Positions 57,156 through 64,000 of a stretch of 64,000 nucleotides of DNA are shown piece by piece. Source of the DNA: Peptoniphilus_A harei_B (GTDB lineage: Bacteria; Bacillota; Clostridia; Tissierellales; Peptoniphilaceae); assembly GCA_032560695.1 (NCBI GenBank), contig JAWGHR010000007.1, positions 1 through 64,000 of the forward strand, written 5' to 3'. The notes under the pieces were generated by a model. The model ran no database searches. It saw only the letters and a list, made by a program, of their open reading frames with translations, and had not been told where the DNA came from. Both the position numbers and the translations under genes were made by a program. Numbering within the stretch: position 1 is the first letter of the stretch; each line of letters begins with the position of its first letter.

Positions 57156-57623
57156 ATGAAAGTTTACAGCGCAAATTTACAATCACAAGGAAAGAAATAC
57201 GCAATTGTTTTAGCGAGATTTAACGAGTTTATAGTTTCAAAATTATTAGATGGCTGTCTTGACGGTCTAAAGAGACATGGAGTTACTGACGATGAAATCG
57301 AAGTGATTTGGGTTCCAGGATCCTTTGAAATTCCCCTAGCTGCCAAGGCCCTTGCCCAAAGTAAAAAATACGACGCAGTAATTGCCCTAGGAGCAGTTAT
57401 AAGAGGAGCAACTACCCACTACGAACTTGTATCAGCTGAAGTTGCCAAGGGAATAGCTTCATCTTCACTTGAAACTGGAGTGCCAATTATCTTTGGAGTT
57501 ATAACAACAGAAAATATTGAACAAGCAATTGAAAGAGCGGGCACAAAGGCTGGCAACAAGGGCTTCGATGCTGCAACAGCTGCTATTGAAATGGCAAATC
57601 TTCTTGGTGAGATCCGTGGATAA
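57156..57623 (+). CDS. ribH: 6,7-dimethyl-8-ribityllumazine synthase
   Basis: Condenses the pyrimidine with 3,4-dihydroxybutanone 4-phosphate. The 155-residue protein carries ARFNEFIVSKLLDGCLDGLK, VPGSFEIPLAAKALA and ALGAVIRGATTHYELV, the active-site segments of the family. GGAGG precedes the ATG. It overlaps the following HAD gene by eight bases. Confidence 0.97.
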   Translation: MKVYSANLQSQGKKYAIVLARFNEFIVSKLLDGCLDGLKRHGVTDDEIEVIWVPGSFEIPLAAKALAQSKKYDAVIALGAVIRGATTHYELVSAEVAKGIASSSLETGVPIIFGVITTENIEQAIERAGTKAGNKGFDAATAAIEMANLLGEIRG

Positions 57624-58290
57624 AAATTCTATAAGGGAAGACCTTAAAAATGTCAAAAGCATAATTTTTGACTTTGACGGAACCCTTCACGACACCATAA
57701 AAATTTACTACCCTGCTTTCTCTGAGGGAGTAAAAATTTTAAAGGACCATGGTTATGCCAAGGACTTCGAACTTTCTGAAGACAATGTAAAAAGATTTTT
57801 AGGTGAAAAACCAAACTTTGCCTACGACCTTTTGGCAAAAGATGCTGATGAAGACTTTAAGATAGAAGTCATGACCCATGTTGGTCAAAAGATGGATGAA
57901 AATATAAAAAATAAGCTTGGAAAACTCTATGATGGAACAGAAGAAGTCTTGGAAAAACTTTCAAAGACCTACGATCTCTACATCCTCTCCAATTGTCGTG
58001 AGTCCTACCTGGACCAAGCCCTTGATATCTATGGAATAAAAAAATATTTTAAAAAATATTATCCAGCAGAGATTTTTAACTTTATCCCAAAGGACGAAAT
58101 CATTAAGCAAGAGAGAAAAAATCTTAAAGAAGAAATTATATTTGTTGGCGACAGACACCACGACATGGCTGCAGCCCACAAAAATAATTTGAGGAGCATC
58201 TTCTGCACCTATGGCTTTGGACCAGAAGAAGAAGGCAAGGATGCGACTTACAAAATCAATTCCATAAAAGAAATTTTAGAAATCCTATAA
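57616..58290 (+). CDS. HAD-superfamily phosphatase at the end of the rib operon
   Basis: A 224-residue HAD hydrolase with all four motifs: the nucleophile in IIFDFDGTLHDT near residue 17, LYILSNCRESYL (motif II), KKY and KDEIIKQERK (motif III lysine) and VGDRHHDMAAAHKN (motif IV). A helical cap separates motifs I and II. The start GTG 57616 (GGTGAG upstream) overlaps ribH by eight bases, so translation is coupled. The riboflavin pathway needs a phosphatase between RibD and RibH, supplied elsewhere by HAD enzymes such as YcsE/YbjI; this one is a candidate. Confidence 0.82.
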   Translation: MDKNSIREDLKNVKSIIFDFDGTLHDTIKIYYPAFSEGVKILKDHGYAKDFELSEDNVKRFLGEKPNFAYDLLAKDADEDFKIEVMTHVGQKMDENIKNKLGKLYDGTEEVLEKLSKTYDLYILSNCRESYLDQALDIYGIKKYFKKYYPAEIFNFIPKDEIIKQERKNLKEEIIFVGDRHHDMAAAHKNNLRSIFCTYGFGPEEEGKDATYKINSIKEILEIL

Positions 58291-58418
58291 TTCATTAAAA
58301 TTGAATCGTGAAATTTTTTGGCAAAAAATTATAATAACTTGCTGACAAAATGAAATTAGATAATACAGTAAGATTAAAAATCTAAAAAAATAAAAATATT
58401 ATTAACCCTAACAAAAAA
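58291..58418. other. AT-rich spacer after the rib operon
   Basis: No coding frame with a ribosome-binding site was seen between the last rib gene and its terminator; GATAATAC at about 58358 is a possible -10 box without a -35. Confidence 0.4.
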
Positions 58419-58447
58419 GGAGGACCTCGCAATCCTCCAATTTTTTT
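58419..58447 (+). terminator. terminator of the rib operon
   Basis: GGAGGA (58419-58424) pairs with TCCTCC (58433-58438), followed by AA and seven Ts. It lies about 130 bases after the last rib gene. Confidence 0.82.
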
Positions 58448-58573
58448 ATCTACTTTTATGACTTTATAATAAAATATTAAGCCACACATTTTTATGAGTG
58501 TTTAAATTTAAATTTTAAATTAAAAATTTTTAATCTTTCAAGATTTTTTAATTTATCAAAATAAATCTAATTA

Positions 58574-60052
58574 TTATTTAAAAGCTTCTGCCTTTTCTCT
58601 TGAAGCATTCCAAAGTTCGTTGGATTTCTTGTTCCAATTCATAGCATAAGGCGTAGTCTTTTCTTGTAATTCCTCAGGACTTTCTGGCTCAATCATGTCA
58701 GTATTTTTTGCACCAGAATCATTAACTATCTTAGTAAGTCTTCCAGGGTTTTCAAGCATTGGGCATGGTTTTAACAAGTTTTTATTAAAAGGTTGATTGT
58801 CGTGGAAGCCCATAAATAGTGGACTCATTAGACATTCCTTAATAGTCTTTTCTCTGATGTTTGAGTCAGAATAGTGGATAAAAACGCAAGGCTCCATGTC
58901 GCCCAAGGAATTAATGTGGAAATAATTTTTTCCACCAGCTATACAACCATTGATGAACTCCCCATCATTTTGAAAATCAATTGTAAAAATATTTTGAGGG
59001 TACTCAGCTGACCTAATTTCTCTAACCTTGTGATATACATATTCTCTTTGGTCTGGGTCAAGAAGTAAACTTGTGTCTGCTCCCTTGCCAACAGGCATGT
59101 AGTGGAAGAACCAAGCGAGTCTACATCCATGATCCACAAGCATTTTTATAAAGTCGTCGTCTGTTACGTACTCATAGTTCTTACTTGTGTAACAAATAGA
59201 AGCTCCGTAGAGAAGTTTATTCTCCTTCATTAGGTCCATGGCCTTCATGACTTTTTTAAAGACTCCGTCTCCCCTTCTAAAGTCTGTTGATTCTTCAGTT
59301 CCTTCAATACTTAGGGCAAATGAAATATTTCCCGCTTCCTTAACTTCTTTACAAAATTCTTCATCAATTAAAGTTCCATTTGTAAAAATGTGGAAAGCAG
59401 AATTATTAAACTCTTTTGCAAGCTTTATGACATCATCTTTCCTAACAAGAGGTTCCCCACCAGTTAAGATAAAGAAATATGTTCCCAGTTCGTTGCCTTG
59501 TCTTACAATGCTTGCCATTTCTTCATAGGTCAAATTGTTTTTGTGACCATATTCAGCAGCCCAGCAGCCAGTACATTTTAAGTTGCAGGCAGAAGTTGGG
59601 TCAAATAAAATTGTCCAAGGAATGTTGCAATTGTATTCTTTTTGAAGTTTATTCCTCAAAGAATTTCCCTTGTAAGCTGCATTGTAGCCAATATTTTTAA
59701 CAGAAGTCTTTACAATATTTTCATCAATTCCATTTACAATGTCGCTACCAAAGGAAACCCACTTTGAATTTTCATCCTTTAATTCATTTCTAACCCTTTC
59801 AAGTCCAGCTTTTGCAGAGTTCTCTTCTTTTGATGATGGCATCATAAATTGGTCAAAAACATTTACAACTTCTAGCATTCCCTTTTGGGGATCCTTCTTT
59901 ACCCTCTTGTAGGCAAGGTTAAGAGCAGATATAAATATTTTTTCATCCCTTTTGTCCTTTAAATTTTCTCTAAAAGATTTCTTTTCACTTGTATTTTCCT
60001 CAGGTGGAGTCAATAAGCTTTCATTAGTTTTTTCTTTATAATTAACTTTCAT
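58574..60052 (-). CDS. radical SAM protein of unknown function with SPASM-like C-terminus
   Basis: A 492-residue cytoplasmic enzyme. The radical-SAM cluster motif is TSACNLKCTGCWAAEYG (CxxxCxxC) near residue 155, followed by ILTGGEPLVRKDDV. C-terminal cysteines (INGCIAGGKNYF, MEPCVFIHY, LKPCPMLENP) suggest an auxiliary cluster. An N-terminal 140-residue helical domain precedes the barrel. No substrate peptide or partner is adjacent, so the reaction is unknown. AGGAGGTTAATT precedes the ATG. A palindromic TGAACAACGTTCA lies 37 bases upstream. Confidence 0.85.
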   Translation of the reverse strand: MKVNYKEKTNESLLTPPEENTSEKKSFRENLKDKRDEKIFISALNLAYKRVKKDPQKGMLEVVNVFDQFMMPSSKEENSAKAGLERVRNELKDENSKWVSFGSDIVNGIDENIVKTSVKNIGYNAAYKGNSLRNKLQKEYNCNIPWTILFDPTSACNLKCTGCWAAEYGHKNNLTYEEMASIVRQGNELGTYFFILTGGEPLVRKDDVIKLAKEFNNSAFHIFTNGTLIDEEFCKEVKEAGNISFALSIEGTEESTDFRRGDGVFKKVMKAMDLMKENKLLYGASICYTSKNYEYVTDDDFIKMLVDHGCRLAWFFHYMPVGKGADTSLLLDPDQREYVYHKVREIRSAEYPQNIFTIDFQNDGEFINGCIAGGKNYFHINSLGDMEPCVFIHYSDSNIREKTIKECLMSPLFMGFHDNQPFNKNLLKPCPMLENPGRLTKIVNDSGAKNTDMIEPESPEELQEKTTPYAMNWNKKSNELWNASREKAEAFK

Positions 60053-60088
60053 AATTAACCTCCTAGGTGTTTTTAAGTAAAATATTTC

Positions 60089-60101
60089 TGAACAACGTTC
60101 A
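60089..60101 (-). promoter_or_regulatory. palindromic operator-like site upstream of the radical SAM gene
   Basis: TGAAC-AAC-GTTCA is an inverted repeat with a three-base centre, 37 bases before the start codon. TTGAAC on the minus strand could be a -35 box within it. Confidence 0.45.
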
Positions 60102-60212
60102 ATTTATTTATATTTTACTACAAAAGAGGATAAATTAAAAGATGTTAATATTAAATTATTGAAATTAATTCAAGTTTTTTCACCACTAAAACTAAATTGA
60201 ATATCCAGCTAA

Positions 60213-60590
60213 CTAGATATTTTCTAATTGCAAAAAGGAGGACTTAATGTCCTCCTTTTTTTTAATATTTAATTCAACTGATCTTATATTTCCCTCTTCG
60301 TAATTATTTATTCTTCCCCTTGCCTCTTTAAAAATAAAAATATTTAAGAAAAACAAAGCTAGCAATAAAAAGTAAAGTAGGAACTTTAATTTTCCCAGGC
60401 CTTTACTTAAATAAAAATATAATAAAGCGAGAGAAGGAATTATTAATAGATTTAAAGCATAAAGAAAATTGTAGTCGTAAATTGAGTAGTCTCTTAAATA
60501 TCCACTTAAGTAAAAATTAAGAGCAATTAGTAAAATCAAAAGACCATAGGCTGATGACAGTGCGATTTTATTAAATTTAGTTTTATTCAT
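60213..60590 (-). CDS. small membrane protein of unknown function in the two-component cluster
   Basis: A 125-residue protein with four hydrophobic segments (about 9-30, 40-60, 64-80 and 82-90) and a hydrophilic C-terminus. No family is recognised. GGAGGAAAT precedes the ATG, and a consensus promoter is followed by about 50 bases of leader. A terminator-type hairpin lies within its last 20 codons, which is unusual. Confidence 0.65.
   Translation of the reverse strand: MNKTKFNKIALSSAYGLLILLIALNFYLSGYLRDYSIYDYNFLYALNLLIIPSLALLYFYLSKGLGKLKFLLYFLLLALFFLNIFIFKEARGRINNYEEGNIRSVELNIKKKEDIKSSFLQLENI
60231..60262 (+). terminator. symmetrical hairpin inside the end of the small membrane-protein gene
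   Basis: AAAAAGGAGGAC and GTCCTCCTTTTT form a 12-pair palindrome. On the plus strand eight Ts follow; on the minus strand five Ts follow. The frame of the gene at 60213-60590 runs through it to a stop seven codons later. Confidence 0.7.
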
Positions 60591-60646
60591 ATTTCCTCCA
60601 ATATCTAATTTCCCATATAAAACTATATTAACAATATTTTAACTTC

Positions 60647-60685
60647 ATTATATAAATAATAAGGATATTGTCAATTAACTTTTGT
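60647..60685 (-). promoter_or_regulatory. promoter of the small membrane-protein gene with shared upstream element
   Basis: TTGACA (60674-60669), 16 bases, TATAAT (60652-60647) on the minus strand. The 18-base block ACAAAAGTTAATTGACAA (60685-60668) covers the -35 box and recurs, with one change, at 63302-63285. Confidence 0.75.
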
Positions 60686-60706
60686 TAAAAATTTTTAATG
60701 AAAATT

Positions 60707-61309
60707 CTAAAAGGAATCAACTATTCCTAAATCCATAGCTTTTTTCATGAGTTCTTGATAGTTGTTAATACAAAGCTTTTGATAAATTCGATTTAACATA
60801 ACTGCAAGGGATCTCTCTGAAATAAAAAGCTCCTTTGCAACTTGACTTCTATTCAAACCTGAACAATAAAGCTGAACTATTTCCACTTCTTTATCTGTCA
60901 AACTTTCTAAATTTTTCTTATTATTAAAGAATTTTTTGTCATTGATATAAATTTCCTTTAATTTATTTATAAGACTTTGCATATCTTCTTCTTTTGAAAT
61001 AAAAGCATAGGCTCCAAGTCTTTTTGCTCTTTCAGCATAAAAAAGTAAATCATAGCCAGATAAAATCACTATTTTTATAGTATTATCTAACTTTAAAACT
61101 TTTTCCGCTAGGTCCAAGCCGTTTAAAGATTCTTCAAAACCTTTCAAATTAATATCCACAAGTAAAATATCATAAATTTGTAAAAATTTTATGTCATTTA
61201 TCTTTTCCAAGTCCTTTAACAAATCAATTTCAAAAAACTTATCTTTTTCTAAAAATTCTTTTAAGGATCTTGCCATCATTTTATGATCTTCTATTAATAA
61301 AACTTTCAT
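60707..61309 (-). CDS. NarL/LuxR-type response regulator
   Basis: A 200-residue regulator. The receiver domain has IEDHKMM at the acidic pocket, the phospho-acceptor aspartate in DILLVDINLKG, and the conserved lysine in AYAFISKEE. The C-terminal LuxR helix-turn-helix has LTDKEVEIVQLYCSGLNRSQ and VAKELFISERSLAV. GAGGAG precedes the ATG. It overlaps the histidine-kinase gene by 29 bases, so the two are a cognate pair. Confidence 0.93.
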   Translation of the reverse strand: MKVLLIEDHKMMARSLKEFLEKDKFFEIDLLKDLEKINDIKFLQIYDILLVDINLKGFEESLNGLDLAEKVLKLDNTIKIVILSGYDLLFYAERAKRLGAYAFISKEEDMQSLINKLKEIYINDKKFFNNKKNLESLTDKEVEIVQLYCSGLNRSQVAKELFISERSLAVMLNRIYQKLCINNYQELMKKAMDLGIVDSF

Positions 61310-62849
61310 TCACTATCTCCTCTTGAATTGGCAGCCTGATAACAAATTCTACATAAGCTTCATCTCTTAAATCATCTGTGAAGTTATTTTTAACAACTAA
61401 GTCTCCCCCATAAATATTTAAGGTCTCTTTTATAAAATTAATACCTGAATGATTTGATTTATTATAATTTTCATCTAAGTAGTCTTCAAAATTTTTAATA
61501 TCTATAAATATAACATCATCTTCTATTTTTAAATTTAGTTCTGAAAAATAACCCTTAGAATGCTTATAAAAATTAGTAGTGATTTCGTGAATAAACTTGT
61601 AAACTATACTGTCGTAAGGACTTGGAATAAAGATGTTTTCATCACAATAAAACTCAATGTGTTTGTCCATTCCATACATATTTTTTAGAGAATTAATAAG
61701 TTCGCAATAAATCTCATAATGATTTAAATCATCTTCAAAAATTGGATTTATTAAATTTATTTTAAGCCTAATTTTTTTTATCAACTTTTTGTGAATTTCT
61801 ATAGACTTATTTATATTCTCCGGACCTTCTTCTAAAAATTTTTCGGATAAAATGATATCTTGCAAAATATCATCATGTAAAAAACTCAGGCTTCTTTTCT
61901 CAAGATTTTCTGATAAATCTTTTGCCATCTTGTTGTTAAATAAAAATTTTTCATAAGAAGACTTATTGTTTTCAATTTTTCTTAACTTTATTATCATTTC
62001 AATATTTATCATATTTAAGAAAAAAATTAGGGCAAAAATTATAGCTAAGCTATAATTTTTTATAGAATTCTCAAAAATTATAGTGAAAATTACAATGAAT
62101 ATAATATATAAGGGATTTGAATAAAAATTTAAAATCACCTTTTTTAAATTACTTTTCATGGATATTATAAAAATTAAAATTGAAATCTCTGTCACAAATA
62201 ATATTATAAATTCTCTAAGATAAATATAATTAAAAACTGGTATAAAATAATTTGATACAAAAAATATTAAATAAATAAAACTTATAAAAAATACATTTAA
62301 TAACAATTTATGGCTATATTTTCTTATTTGCCTCTTATATGTAAAAACAAGAATTATAGGAAATAAGCCTATTGCAATTCTTGCCCATTTTAATATGTAT
62401 ATGTGGATTGGATTATTAAAATAATTTAAAATAAAAGAAAATAGTAAGATACTACAAGCAAGATAGTTTATATACCTCCACCTAATCTCTTTTACACAAT
62501 CTAGGAATATATATAAGTTAGAAAAAATTAAAAGATAAATGAATCCTAAGCTAAATTCATAAGTATATTTAAAATTTATTTTATATTTGTATAGGAAGAT
62601 ATAATCAAGCAAAATCCATAAGGAAAATAAAACTACCAAAGAGCTATGTTCAACAATAATTTTTCTGTCATTAGATAACAAAAAAGTTAGAAGAGAGAAA
62701 TTATTTATTAGGCTAAGAAAAAATAAAAAATACATTCCATTAAAATCTCTTATATTTTGAATTTTTATGGAATAAAACAAAATGTACATACCTATAAAAA
62801 CATATGAAATTAAAATACTTACTTTCAAAAATTTTTTGTCCTTAATCAT
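61281..62849 (-). CDS. membrane histidine kinase (HisKA_3/NarX-like)
   Basis: A 522-residue kinase. The N-terminal 270 residues contain about eight hydrophobic segments and little else, so the signal is probably sensed in or at the membrane. The phospho-acceptor histidine is in SFLHDDILQDII near residue 325, the HisKA_3 pattern paired with LuxR-type regulators. HEITTNFYKHSKG is the ATP-binding N-box and NHSGINFIKETL the G-box. ATG 62849 follows AAGGAGGAAAT. The preceding small secreted-protein gene ends 84 bases upstream with a hairpin between. Confidence 0.9.
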   Translation of the reverse strand: MIKDKKFLKVSILISYVFIGMYILFYSIKIQNIRDFNGMYFLFFLSLINNFSLLTFLLSNDRKIIVEHSSLVVLFSLWILLDYIFLYKYKINFKYTYEFSLGFIYLLIFSNLYIFLDCVKEIRWRYINYLACSILLFSFILNYFNNPIHIYILKWARIAIGLFPIILVFTYKRQIRKYSHKLLLNVFFISFIYLIFFVSNYFIPVFNYIYLREFIILFVTEISILIFIISMKSNLKKVILNFYSNPLYIIFIVIFTIIFENSIKNYSLAIIFALIFFLNMINIEMIIKLRKIENNKSSYEKFLFNNKMAKDLSENLEKRSLSFLHDDILQDIILSEKFLEEGPENINKSIEIHKKLIKKIRLKINLINPIFEDDLNHYEIYCELINSLKNMYGMDKHIEFYCDENIFIPSPYDSIVYKFIHEITTNFYKHSKGYFSELNLKIEDDVIFIDIKNFEDYLDENYNKSNHSGINFIKETLNIYGGDLVVKNNFTDDLRDEAYVEFVIRLPIQEEIVNESFINRRS

Positions 62850-62892
62850 ATTTCCCTCCTTCAAATTTTGTTTTACAAACTTATTATACATT

Positions 62893-62927
62893 AAAAATTA
62901 AAAGGTCCTAAATTAATAGAACCTTTT
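62893..62927 (-). terminator. weak terminator between the exported-protein gene and the kinase gene
   Basis: On the minus strand AAAAGGTTCTA pairs with TAGGACCTTTT, followed by AATTTTTAA. It may attenuate transcription into the kinase genes. Confidence 0.55.
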
Positions 62928-62932
62928 AAAGA

Positions 62933-63229
62933 CTAATTATTTAAAAAAGAATAACCATCCTTTTCCACTACACCGGAATATTCACCATAATAAATATTAT
63001 TTTCCTTTTTCACTGAGTCTGGATTGAATTTTAAATCTCCTCTGTATTTTACCAATCCTTTGTTAGTCTGGTAAGTAATGTATTCAGGAAAACTGTATGC
63101 ATCATATCTTCTCTTTACACTTGTAACTTCCATTTCTCCTTTAAAGCCATTAAATAAGAATAACAAAGCAAATAGGCAAAGAACTAGTAAAATTATTTTT
63201 ACGTTCTTATTTTTTAATTTAGAAATCAT
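62933..63229 (-). CDS. small exported protein, paralogue A
   Basis: A 98-residue protein with an N-terminal membrane/signal segment (about 10-27, with no lipobox) and a 70-residue exposed domain. The domain (VKRRYDAYSFPEYITYQTNK...GLVKYRGDLKFN...YYGEYSGVV) is clearly related to that of the gene at 63310. No family is recognised. GGGAGG precedes the ATG, and a promoter with the shared 18-base element lies upstream. Confidence 0.7.
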   Translation of the reverse strand: MISKLKNKNVKIILLVLCLFALLFLFNGFKGEMEVTSVKRRYDAYSFPEYITYQTNKGLVKYRGDLKFNPDSVKKENNIYYGEYSGVVEKDGYSFLNN

Positions 63230-63263
63230 AATAAACCTCCCAAATAATTTTATCCTTATTTTT

Positions 63264-63302
63264 ATTATAATATTCCTAAATTATTTGTCAGTTAACTTTT
63301 GT
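63264..63302 (-). promoter_or_regulatory. promoter of exported protein A with shared upstream element
   Basis: CTGACA (63291-63286), 16 bases, TATAAT (63269-63264) on the minus strand. ACAAAAGTTAACTGACAA (63302-63285) covers the -35 box and matches the block at 60685-60668 at 17 of 18 positions. Confidence 0.75.
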
Positions 63303-63309
63303 GCAAACT

Positions 63310-63597
63310 TTATTCAAAAGTAAAAGATTCTGGTCTTATTGTTCCACTGTATTCTGCGTAATACTTATCAGACTCTGGATCTTTTTTTATTCTATTTTCA
63401 TTTAATTTTAAATCTATTTTATATTCCATTAAACCTTTTTTCTCCTTGTATGTAATGTTTTCTGGGAAAATTCTTCCATAGCCACTTTTAACCTTTGTTA
63501 TAGGCTCTTCTTTTGGCATTCCTAAAAATAAAAATAAAGTTAAACTAGATAAAATTAAAAATGAAATAACAATGTTTCTTATCTTTATATTTTTCAT
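63310..63597 (-). CDS. small exported protein, paralogue B
   Basis: A 95-residue protein with an N-terminal hydrophobic segment (about 8-27) and an exposed domain (VKSGYGRIFPENITYKEKK...GLMEYKIDLKLN...YYAEYSGTI) similar to paralogue A along its length. Tandem duplication is likely. GGTGATGAG precedes the ATG at 63597, but the only upstream element is the hbd terminator, so expression would need read-through or a promoter inside hbd. Confidence 0.65.
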   Translation of the reverse strand: MKNIKIRNIVISFLILSSLTLFLFLGMPKEEPITKVKSGYGRIFPENITYKEKKGLMEYKIDLKLNENRIKKDPESDKYYAEYSGTIRPESFTFE

Positions 63598-63610
63598 CTC
63601 ATCACCTTAT

Positions 63611-63635
63611 AAAAAAAGAGAAGGCTCTCGCCTTC
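63611..63635 (-). terminator. intrinsic terminator after hbd
   Basis: On the minus strand GAAGGC-GAGA-GCCTTC is followed by TC and seven Ts. The T-run ends 14 bases before the start of exported protein B. Confidence 0.9.
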
Positions 63636-63651
63636 CCTAAATTTTTTAAAA

Positions 63652-64000
63652 TTAATATTTGTAAAATCCTTCGCCAGTTTTTCTTCCAAGTAGTCCAGCC
63701 CTAACCATCTTCTTAAGAAGTGTGTGAGGTCTGTACTTTGGATCGCCGAATTCATTGTAAAGAACTTCCATGATTGCAAGAACAACGTCAAGTCCTACAA
63801 GGTCTCCTAGTGCAAGAGGTCCCATTGGGTGGTTTGCGCCAAGTTTCATTGCTGTATCAATGTCTTCAACAGATGCAATGCCTTCTGCGTAAATTCCAAT
63901 TGCTTCGTTGATCATCGGAATTAAAATTCTATTTACAACGAAACCAGGAGCTTCGTCAACTTCTACTGGAGTCTTGCCAATTTCTTTAGAAAGTTCAATA
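63652..64000 (-). CDS. hbd: 3-hydroxybutyryl-CoA dehydrogenase, C-terminal part (partial)
   Basis: Reduces acetoacetyl-CoA to 3-hydroxybutyryl-CoA in the butyrate/fatty-acid pathway. Only the last 116 codons lie in the window; the frame is open to the right edge. VDEAPGFVVNRILIPMINEA and the ANHPMGPLALGDLVGLD motif belong to the C-terminal dimerisation domain. The NAD-binding half is outside the window. A terminator follows the stop. Confidence 0.93.
   Translation of the reverse strand, partial: IELSKEIGKTPVEVDEAPGFVVNRILIPMINEAIGIYAEGIASVEDIDTAMKLGANHPMGPLALGDLVGLDVVLAIMEVLYNEFGDPKYRPHTLLKKMVRAGLLGRKTGEGFYKY

Noticed and set aside
58481..58505. Terminator for the radical SAM gene
   Set aside because: A stem around ACACTCAT...ATGTGTGG has a mismatch and no T-run.
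1..64000. Insertion sequences, integrons, tRNA or rRNA genes
   Set aside because: No transposase, terminal inverted-repeat pair, tRNA cloverleaf or rRNA segment was recognised on either strand by reading; a dedicated tRNA scan was not possible.

Overview
The window is a low-GC, gene-dense bacterial chromosome segment with Firmicutes-type signals: strong AGGAGG ribosome-binding sites, frequent TTG and GTG starts, intrinsic terminators, SAM-I, FMN, manganese (yybP-ykoY) and T-box leaders, S-layer-homology (SLH) proteins and a BirA-like operator. The yabN-hup-rqcP-divIC-S1-tilS-hpt-ftsH block is the Clostridia/Bacilli arrangement without the sporulation genes yabP and yabQ. Together with a 3-hydroxybutyryl-CoA dehydrogenase and SLH anchors, this suggests a non-sporulating anaerobic coccus of the Peptoniphilaceae/Tissierellia type (Anaerococcus, Peptoniphilus or Finegoldia-like). 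The placement is inference; no 16S gene is present.

Layout. 1-4048 (minus): lysS (cut by the left edge, with a C-terminal tRNA-binding extension), greA, dusB and coaX. 4214-7306 (plus): biotin transporter bioY and a class A penicillin-binding protein. 7654-13960 (minus): ftsH, hpt, tilS, an S1 protein, divIC, rqcP, hup and yabN. 14168-17629 (minus): a DapF-like racemase, metK under a SAM-I riboswitch, and an AEC transporter. 17716-22035 (plus): envelope proteins and a polysaccharide deacetylase. 22143-27406 (minus): gltX, an SLH protein and a purine permease. 27548-32868 (minus): an ABC exporter with a GntR regulator and CAAX protease under a YtrA-like operator, then azlCD. 33531-37700 (minus): a P-type ATPase behind a manganese riboswitch and serS behind a T-box. 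38000-38460: a compact type I toxin-antitoxin candidate and a 39-residue membrane peptide. 38517-41133 (plus): a MoxR ATPase with a VWA protein. 41148-43491 (minus): a 54-residue membrane protein, an aminotransferase and a threonine dehydratase. 43662-50052 (minus): a six-gene glutamate/acyl-amino-acid operon. 50326-53263 (minus): pyrBIKD. 53378-58290 (plus): a guanylate kinase-like gene, then the FMN-riboswitch rib operon ending in a HAD phosphatase. 58574-64000 (minus): a radical SAM protein, a two-component system flanked by small exported proteins, and the end of hbd.

Most of the window is core metabolism, translation and cell envelope. The accessory signals are the 38.0-38.5 kb toxin-antitoxin locus, the 60.2-63.6 kb two-component module (an 18-nt element is shared by two flanking promoters), the AGTGTA-N13-TACACT operator at 31.7 kb, an 18-bp tandem repeat at 25.9 kb, and several places where a terminator is fused to a start or stop signal. 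I saw no insertion sequence, prophage, CRISPR array, tRNA or rRNA gene.
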